NCBI GenBank assembly: GCA_900753295.1
Contig: CAADYQ010000078.1
Location: 1 to 10,224 of the forward strand
DNA from: Clostridia bacterium
GTDB taxonomy: Bacteria > Bacillota > Clostridia > Oscillospirales > CAG-272
Direction of reading: 5' to 3'
DNA length: 10,224 nucleotides
How positions within the stretch are numbered: position 1 is the first letter of the stretch; every line of letters begins with the position of its first letter. Positions 5,456 through 10,224 of the stretch are shown here, piece by piece. Below the pieces are notes generated by a model that saw only the letters and a list, made by a program, of their open reading frames with translations, did not search any database and was not told where the DNA came from. A program made the translations under genes and the position numbers.

Positions 5456-6463
5456 ATGAAAAAAAGAATTTGTATGTTTGCGGCGTTTATGCTCGCTTTG
5501 TCGCTCGTGCTTTGCGGATGCGGCGGCTTTTCCGATGTCGGCGACGGTACGTCGGCGACCGGCGAGGCGCCGACCTCGCGGGCGGAGGAAAGCTCCGGCG
5601 CGGCTGTGCCGGACGCCACCTGGGACACCTCCGTGGCGGCGGACACGACAACAGTCGAGACACCACCGGAGACACCCCCCGAGACGACCGAGGAATGGGT
5701 GTCTGAATATGACGGGCGGTTTGGCTCTGCCGGCAAGCTCGCCGGGAATACCGTTATTGTTTCGATATATACCACCGACGCCGGGACGTCGTGGGGCGCG
5801 GAGGACGCGGAGCTGATAGACGAGACTCTGCGTTATCTCGGTATCGCCGCCGCGTGGCTTTCGCGCAACGCCTATGATTACGGCACGCAGGCGGACTTCA
5901 TTTATGACTGGAGCGCCGACCCGGAGCTGCGCCTTGACGCGATGTTCGATGTGTCGCTGGTGCGGCAGGAGAGCGATTTTTACGATCTGCAGGCGGATTA
6001 TGTGAGGGAGAATGTCGATTCCGAGGGGCTTTGCCGCAAATATCGGGCAGACAATATAATTTACTTTTTCTTCTTCAATACCGGCTTTGAAAATACCGTG
6101 AGACCCTGGACGGTCGGCGGTACGTTCGGCGGCGATCTGTATGTGGAATATACGAATCTTTATGTTAAGTTCAACGACGTGACCTCGCCGCCGTCAACGT
6201 ATGCGCATGAGGTGCTGCACACCTACGGCGCGCCGGACCTTTACTACGCAAGCCCTGCGATACCGCAGGAATACGTCGATATGTGCGCCGCCAACGGCTC
6301 AAACGACATAATGTATACGGTCTACCTCGGCGACGAGATAACAAATGAGCTTAGCCCGCTGATAGCGTATTACGTCGGCATTGCGCCGCGCCCGCTGATG
6401 GCGGACACGTGGGGGTTCCCGCACAGCGCGCATGAGGGCGACGGCGAGATCGTATACGGGTAA
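5456..6463 (+). CDS. Lipoprotein with metzincin-like zinc protease motif
   Basis: 335 residues from the ATG at 5456 (GGAG at 5448-5451, short spacing); an upstream TTG at 5417 in frame is unlikely, because the signal peptide starts MKKR at 5456. The hydrophobic signal ends in the lipobox LCGC (Cys22). A low-complexity linker rich in Thr, Glu, Pro and Ala runs to about residue 80 (PETPPETTEE). The C-terminal part has HEVLHTYGAPD (251-261), matching HExxHxxGxxD with Asp as third metal ligand, and NDIMY (284-287) about 25 residues later, in the place of a Met-turn. This pattern fits a metzincin-type metalloprotease at the cell surface, with Glu252 as catalytic base. I infer a secreted peptidase, but see no match to a named family. 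No clear promoter was found; it may share the divergent region with the small RNA. Confidence 0.75.
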   Translation: MKKRICMFAAFMLALSLVLCGCGGFSDVGDGTSATGEAPTSRAEESSGAAVPDATWDTSVAADTTTVETPPETPPETTEEWVSEYDGRFGSAGKLAGNTVIVSIYTTDAGTSWGAEDAELIDETLRYLGIAAAWLSRNAYDYGTQADFIYDWSADPELRLDAMFDVSLVRQESDFYDLQADYVRENVDSEGLCRKYRADNIIYFFFFNTGFENTVRPWTVGGTFGGDLYVEYTNLYVKFNDVTSPPSTYAHEVLHTYGAPDLYYASPAIPQEYVDMCAANGSNDIMYTVYLGDEITNELSPLIAYYVGIAPRPLMADTWGFPHSAHEGDGEIVYG

Positions 6464-6475
6464 GGACCGCGGGAC

Positions 6476-6504
6476 TTGATTTTTTGATGTGGCGGTATTA
6501 TAAT
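6476..6504 (+). promoter_or_regulatory. Sigma-A promoter of the glucuronate operon
   Basis: TTGATT (6476-6481), 17 bp spacer, TATAAT (6499-6504), placed 12 bp after the preceding stop codon. The predicted transcript start is near 6511. The hexamers are identical to those of the metallophosphoesterase promoter. No classical operator was recognised. Confidence 0.82.
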
Positions 6505-6510
6505 ATTTAA

Positions 6511-6538
6511 GGTGAGGACGGCGTGTGACGTCCGCACC
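6511..6538 (+). other. 5'-terminal leader hairpin of the glucuronate operon
   Basis: GGTG-A-GGACG (6511-6520) pairs with CGTCC-G-CACC (6529-6538): nine pairs with one A-G mismatch around an 8-nt loop. It begins at the predicted first base of the mRNA and ends directly before GGAGG (6539-6543). A stabilising 5' stem-loop or a control of ribosome access is plausible. Confidence 0.5.
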
Positions 6539-6550
6539 GGAGGCGATAAC

Positions 6551-7030
6551 ATGAGGGTGAAAAAGGATCCCGACCGCGTTATAATGCGGTACGGCGGAAA
6601 TATTCTTGCATCCGACGGCATGCGCCGGGAGCGGCAGTTCATCCAGCACGGCGGAGTCAGCGTATACGAGCATTCGCTCGGCGTTGCAAGGCTGTGCGTG
6701 CGCATAGCGGAAAAGCTGCCCTTCCGTGTGGACGAGCGCTCGCTCGTGCGCGGTGCGCTCCTGCACGATTACTTTCTTTACGACTGGCATGTGCCGGATA
6801 AAAGCCACCGCTTTCATGGTTTCATCCACGCGGCGAGAGCGGAGCGCAATGCCGAGCGCGACTTCGGACTCAACCGGATAGAGCGCAATATGATACGCGC
6901 GCATATGTTCCCGATGAATCTTACGCTACCGCGCTACCGCGAAAGCGTTATACTTTGCCTTGCGGATAAGATATGCGCAACGCGCGAGACATTTTCCGGA
7001 CGAAAAAATAAAAGGAACAGATCAAAATGA
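6551..7030 (+). CDS. HD-domain protein, putative metal-dependent phosphohydrolase
   Basis: 159 residues; GGAGG 7 bp before the ATG at 6551 fixes the start, although the frame is open further upstream. The HD signature is visible: His41 (YEHS), His72-Asp73 (ALLHDYF) and Asp139 (LADK), with further His93 and His118 between, the usual spacing of one-domain HD proteins that hydrolyse phosphate esters or nucleotides. The C-terminus is very basic (GRKNKRNRSK). It is the first gene of the glucuronate operon and its stop overlaps the start of uxaC as ATGA, so the two are translationally coupled. HD proteins are not a standard part of this pathway. The substrate is unknown, and a housekeeping role with chance placement is possible. 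Confidence 0.85.
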   Translation: MRVKKDPDRVIMRYGGNILASDGMRRERQFIQHGGVSVYEHSLGVARLCVRIAEKLPFRVDERSLVRGALLHDYFLYDWHVPDKSHRFHGFIHAARAERNAERDFGLNRIERNMIRAHMFPMNLTLPRYRESVILCLADKICATRETFSGRKNKRNRSK

Positions 7031-8445
7031 AAAAATTCATTGGCGACGACTACCTGATATCAAATGATGTGGGACTTGCACTGTGGCACAACGCCGCGTC
7101 GCTTCCCATAGTCGATTACCACTGCCATATAAGCCCGCGCGAGATATATGAAGACCGCCGCTTTGACAGCATGGCGGACCTGTGGCTCGGCGGCGACCAT
7201 TATAAATGGCGGCTGATGCGCGCGGCGGGAGTCGGCGAGGAGTTTATCACGGGCGGCGCGCCCGGACGCGAAAAATTCCGCCGCTTTGCGGAGGTGCTGC
7301 CGCTTGCGGCGGGAAATCCGCTTTATGCATGGTGCCACCTTGAGCTTCGCCGCTATTTTGACTATACTGGAACGCTCGGCGCCGATACGGCGGACCGCGT
7401 GTGGGATATATGCGAGGACAGACTTAAAAACGATCCCGCGCTCACGCCGCGCGGTCTGATAAAAAAGAGCGGCGTCGTTATGATAGGCACGACCGACGAT
7501 CCCGCGTGCGGGCTTGAGTGGCATGAGCGGCTGGCGGCTGACGGGTCGTTCGGTACGCGCGTATGCCCGACGTTCCGTCCCGACCCCGCGCTTGAGCCTG
7601 CAAAGCCGGGCTTTGCGGCTTATATTTCGCGCCTCGGCGAGGCGGCGGGCGTTGAAATAACGTCCACCGCGGAGCTTTTGCGTGCGCTTGCGGCGCGTAT
7701 GGATGCCTTTGGACGCGCGGGTTGCCGCGCCGCCGACCACGGCATGTGGCGTCCGGTCTGCCGTGCGGCGACCGAGAGCGAGATCGCGGATATATTCCGC
7801 CGCGCGATGGCGGGAGAGACGCCCGATGCGGTCGCTGTCGAAAAATATCAGACATACCTGCTCGCCTTCTGCGCCGCGGAGTACGCGCGCCGCGGGTGGG
7901 TCATGCAGATACATTTTAGCTGTGTACGCAACCCGAACAGCCGCGCCATGCGCGCGCTGGGACCGGACACCGGCTTTGATTCCATAGGGCGCGCCGATGC
8001 CGCCGCCGATGCGTACCGCCTTTTTGATATGCTTGAGAGCGCGGACGCACTGCCGCGCACGGTGCTTTACAGTCTCGATCCTACGGATAACGCGTGGCTT
8101 GACACGCTTGCGGGCGCGTTTCAGTCCCCCGGCGTGCCGGGAAAGATACAGCACGGCAGCGCGTGGTGGTTCAACGATCACGAGGACGGCATACGCGAGC
8201 AGCTTGCTGGAGTCGCCGCGCACGGTGTGCTCGGCACGTTTATCGGTATGCTTACCGATTCGCGCAGCTTTTTGAGCTATGCCAGACATGAATATTTCCG
8301 CCGCATACTTTGCGATATGCTCGGCGGCATGGTGGAGTCTGGCAGATATCCCGACGACCGCGATGCACTTATGCGCATAGTGCGCGGTGTGTGCTATGAA
8401 AATGCGCTTAAATATTTCGGACTTGAGGAGGACGCAGGAAAATGA
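7027..8445 (+). CDS. uxaC: Glucuronate (uronate) isomerase UxaC
   Basis: 472 residues, the normal size of the family. UxaC converts D-glucuronate to D-fructuronate and D-galacturonate to D-tagaturonate in the cytoplasm, the first step of hexuronate breakdown. Visible family features are the N-terminal metal-binding VDYHCHISPREI (His32, His34), MIGTTDDP, the QIHFSC-RNPN region, KIQHGSAWWFND and the highly characteristic GMLTDSRSFLSYARHEYFRR segment near the C-terminus. It belongs to the amidohydrolase-fold superfamily. The ATG overlaps the stop of the HD gene (ATGA), with AAGGA about 10 bp upstream. Its own stop overlaps the start of uxuA in the same way. Confidence is high; whether glucuronate or galacturonate is the main substrate is inferred from the uxuA neighbour, which points to glucuronate. 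Confidence 0.97.
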   Translation: MKKFIGDDYLISNDVGLALWHNAASLPIVDYHCHISPREIYEDRRFDSMADLWLGGDHYKWRLMRAAGVGEEFITGGAPGREKFRRFAEVLPLAAGNPLYAWCHLELRRYFDYTGTLGADTADRVWDICEDRLKNDPALTPRGLIKKSGVVMIGTTDDPACGLEWHERLAADGSFGTRVCPTFRPDPALEPAKPGFAAYISRLGEAAGVEITSTAELLRALAARMDAFGRAGCRAADHGMWRPVCRAATESEIADIFRRAMAGETPDAVAVEKYQTYLLAFCAAEYARRGWVMQIHFSCVRNPNSRAMRALGPDTGFDSIGRADAAADAYRLFDMLESADALPRTVLYSLDPTDNAWLDTLAGAFQSPGVPGKIQHGSAWWFNDHEDGIREQLAGVAAHGVLGTFIGMLTDSRSFLSYARHEYFRRILCDMLGGMVESGRYPDDRDALMRIVRGVCYENALKYFGLEEDAGK

Positions 8446-9488
8446 AGCTGTCATTCCGTTGGTATGGGGCAGACGACCCCGTGAGCCTTGAATACATATC
8501 GCAGATACCGGGCATGCGCTCGGTCGTGTCGGCGGTGTATGACGTAAAGCCGGGCGGCGTGTGGTCGCGCGAGAGCCTTGCCGCCATTGCGGAGGCGTGC
8601 CGCACCCACGGGCTTGTGTTTGATGTTGTCGAATCGATCCCGGTACATGAGGATATAAAGCTCGGCAGACCGGATGCCGACAGCCTCATCGACAATTATT
8701 GCGAAAATATACGCCGTTGCGCCGAGGTGGGCGTAAAGTGCGTCACCTATAACTTCATGCCGGTATTCGACTGGACGCGCTCCGAGCTTGACCGCCGCGC
8801 CGCCGACGGCTCGACGTCGCTCGTGCTTTATACCGACAGCCTGCGCGGGCTCGATCCTCTGCATGAGGATATCCATCTGCCCGGCTGGGATGCCAGCTAT
8901 ACGCAGGATGAGGTGCGCGGGCTTATCGCCGCATATTCCGAGCTTGGCGAGGATGGACTCTGGCACAGCCTTGAGCATTTTCTTTGCCGCGTTATCCCGG
9001 TCGCCGAGGAGGCGGGCGTGAGGATGGCGATACATCCGGACGATCCGCCCTATCCGATCTTCGGTCTGCCGCGTATCATCACCTGCGAGGCAAATCTCGA
9101 TCGCATGCTCGCGCTGTACGACAGCCCGGCAAATTCGCTTTGCTTCTGCACCGGCTCGCTCGGCTGTGTGCCGGGGAACGACATTCCCGCAATGGTGCGC
9201 AAGTATGCCGCCGCGGACCGCATAGCGTTCATGCATATACGCAATGTAAAGATAATGGGCGGCGGATCGTTTGAGGAGAGGGCGCACCTTTCCTCGGCGG
9301 GGAGCCTTGATATGTACGCGATAGTGCGCGCGCTCGTTGACTGCGGCTTTGACGGATACGTAAGACCCGATCACGGACGTATGATATGGGGCGAGGTGGG
9401 CAGACCCGGCTACGGTCTTTACGATCGCGCGCTCGGTGCCGCTTATATAAACGGACTGTTTGAAGCCTGCACCAAGGCGGGCAGATGA
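8442..9488 (+). CDS. uxuA: Mannonate dehydratase UxuA
   Basis: 348 residues, normal length for the shorter Gram-positive form. It dehydrates D-mannonate to 2-keto-3-deoxy-D-gluconate. The protein is a TIM-barrel metalloenzyme. The recognisable stretches are MKLSFRWYGADDPVSL, VTYNFMPVFDW, MAIHPDDPP and CFCTGSLG. The probable metal ligands are His198, Cys236, His265 and Asp310, in the order and spacing of the known Mn-binding site of the family. A GAGGAGGA site lies 9 bp before the ATG, and the start overlaps the uxaC stop (ATGA). The next gene's ribosome binding site overlaps its own stop codon, so the operon continues. Confidence 0.97.
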   Translation: MKLSFRWYGADDPVSLEYISQIPGMRSVVSAVYDVKPGGVWSRESLAAIAEACRTHGLVFDVVESIPVHEDIKLGRPDADSLIDNYCENIRRCAEVGVKCVTYNFMPVFDWTRSELDRRAADGSTSLVLYTDSLRGLDPLHEDIHLPGWDASYTQDEVRGLIAAYSELGEDGLWHSLEHFLCRVIPVAEEAGVRMAIHPDDPPYPIFGLPRIITCEANLDRMLALYDSPANSLCFCTGSLGCVPGNDIPAMVRKYAAADRIAFMHIRNVKIMGGGSFEERAHLSSAGSLDMYAIVRALVDCGFDGYVRPDHGRMIWGEVGRPGYGLYDRALGAAYINGLFEACTKAGR

Positions 9489-9500
9489 AGGAGAATAATG

Positions 9501-10224
9501 ATGAAAAGAAATGTTCTTGATACTGATCTCGGCGGCAAGGTAGCCGTTGTCACGGGCGCGGGCGGCGTTCTTTGCAGTGATTTTGCACGCGTGCTGGCGC
9601 GCGCCGGCGCATCTGTGGCTCTGCTCGATATCAACGAGGAAGCCGCGCGCCGCGTTGCCGATGAAATAAATTCCGAGGGCGGGCACGCCGCGGCGTTTGC
9701 CTGCAATGTGCTTGACCGCGCCGCGTGCGAGGCGACAGCCGTGCGCGTTGCCGCAGAGCTGGGAAGCTGCGATATCCTTATAAACGGCGCGGGCGGAAAC
9801 AATCCGCGCGCCACAACCGACAAGGAGTATTTTGAGCCGGGCGACATCGATGACGAGACGAAGAGCTTTTTCGACCTCGATCCCGACGGCGTGAGCTTTG
9901 TCTTCGGGCTGAACTTTCTCGGCACGCTCCTGCCCACTCAGGCGTTCGCACGCCAGATGATAGGCAAGGAGGGCTGCTCGATTCTCAATATCTCGTCAAT
10001 GAACGCATTTACGCCACTTACAAAGATCCCCGCGTATTCCGGCGCAAAGGCGGCGATATCTAACTTCACGCAGTGGCTCGCGGTGCATTTTTCGAAGGTC
10101 GGCATCCGCGTGAACGCAATAGCGCCCGGCTTTTTCTGCACCAATCAGAATGCCGCGCTGCTTTTCAATAAGGACGGCACGCCTACGGCGCGTACCGGAA
10201 AGATACTTGCCGCAACGCCGATGG
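9501..10224 (+). CDS. uxuB: D-mannonate oxidoreductase (fructuronate reductase), SDR type, 3' end outside window
   Basis: The first 241 codons are present; the gene runs off the window. AAGGAG (9488-9493), overlapping the uxuA stop, sits 7 bp before ATG 9501; an adjacent ATG at 9498 is also in frame but too close. It is a classical-type short-chain dehydrogenase. The nucleotide-binding turn is TGAGGVLC (18-25), where Val and Cys replace two glycines of the usual TGxxxGxG, as is typical for this mannonate subfamily. Further features are NGAGG (95-99), catalytic Asn138, Ser165/166, Tyr179 and Lys183 (AYSGAK), and the subfamily stretches FDLDPDGVSFVF and IAPGFFCTNQN. It reduces D-fructuronate to D-mannonate with NADH, linking UxaC and UxuA. 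This is the Bacillus-type enzyme (YjmF/UxuB), unrelated in fold subfamily to E. coli UxuB. Confidence 0.93.
   Translation, partial: MKRNVLDTDLGGKVAVVTGAGGVLCSDFARVLARAGASVALLDINEEAARRVADEINSEGGHAAAFACNVLDRAACEATAVRVAAELGSCDILINGAGGNNPRATTDKEYFEPGDIDDETKSFFDLDPDGVSFVFGLNFLGTLLPTQAFARQMIGKEGCSILNISSMNAFTPLTKIPAYSGAKAAISNFTQWLAVHFSKVGIRVNAIAPGFFCTNQNAALLFNKDGTPTARTGKILAATPM

Noticed and set aside
7060..8454. Minus-strand open frame of 464 codons opposite uxaC
   Set aside because: A shadow of the GC-rich uxaC codons; Arg- and Ala-rich, no ribosome binding site, and the plus strand is a certain gene.
8451..9686. Minus-strand open frame of 411 codons opposite uxuA
   Set aside because: A shadow of uxuA and the start of the SDR gene, with the composition of an antisense frame.

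Overview
The window looks like chromosomal DNA of an uncultured Gram-positive Firmicute, probably a gut Clostridia (Oscillospiraceae/Ruminococcaceae type). The grounds are fairly high GC, strong AGGAGG-type ribosome binding sites, tRNA genes with encoded CCA, type II lipoprotein signals, an InlB-type surface-protein remnant and a glucuronate operon of Bacillus/Clostridia type. Six promoters with a consensus or near-consensus sigma-A form, each with exactly 17 bp between the hexamers, make the transcription layout unusually readable. No mobile-element gene, phage gene or CRISPR array was seen.

Layout. 9-488 (minus): decayed C-terminal end of an InlB-repeat, membrane-anchored surface protein with an in-frame amber codon. 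489-760: no gene, but a cluster of hairpins, a 26-bp copy of the initiator-tRNA 3' end, and a bidirectional terminator. 761-1001 (minus): a tRNA-Leu(TAA) / initiator tRNA-Met(CAT) operon with a perfect consensus promoter. 1111-2227 (plus): an unrecognised 336-residue protein behind a 15-codon leader ORF that overlaps it by ATGA, with an inverted repeat over the promoter region. 2343-4002: a monocistronic, apparently strongly expressed solute-binding lipoprotein with its own promoter and terminator. 4074-4390: a tRNA-Thr(TGT) / tRNA-Tyr(GTA) operon with promoter and terminator. 4462-5251: a calcineurin-like metallophosphoesterase. 5268-5378 (minus): a compact candidate small RNA. 5456-6463: a lipoprotein with a metzincin-like zinc motif. 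6476-10224: an operon of an HD-domain protein, uxaC, uxuA and an SDR-type uxuB cut by the window edge.

How the genes work together. The last operon encodes the classical route from D-glucuronate to 2-keto-3-deoxygluconate: UxaC isomerises glucuronate to fructuronate, the SDR reduces fructuronate to D-mannonate, and UxuA dehydrates mannonate. The HD-domain protein is tightly coupled in front of uxaC, but its substrate is unknown. The solute-binding lipoprotein could import sugars or oligosaccharides, but it has no permease beside it.

The most interesting non-coding signal is the minus-strand transcript at 5268-5343. It has a consensus promoter placed to start at the first base of a stem-loop, three predicted hairpins and a U6 terminator, all within about 110 bp. 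I do not recognise it as a known RNA family. Second are the bulged T-stem of the initiator tRNA gene and the partial copy of its 3' end 171 bp away.
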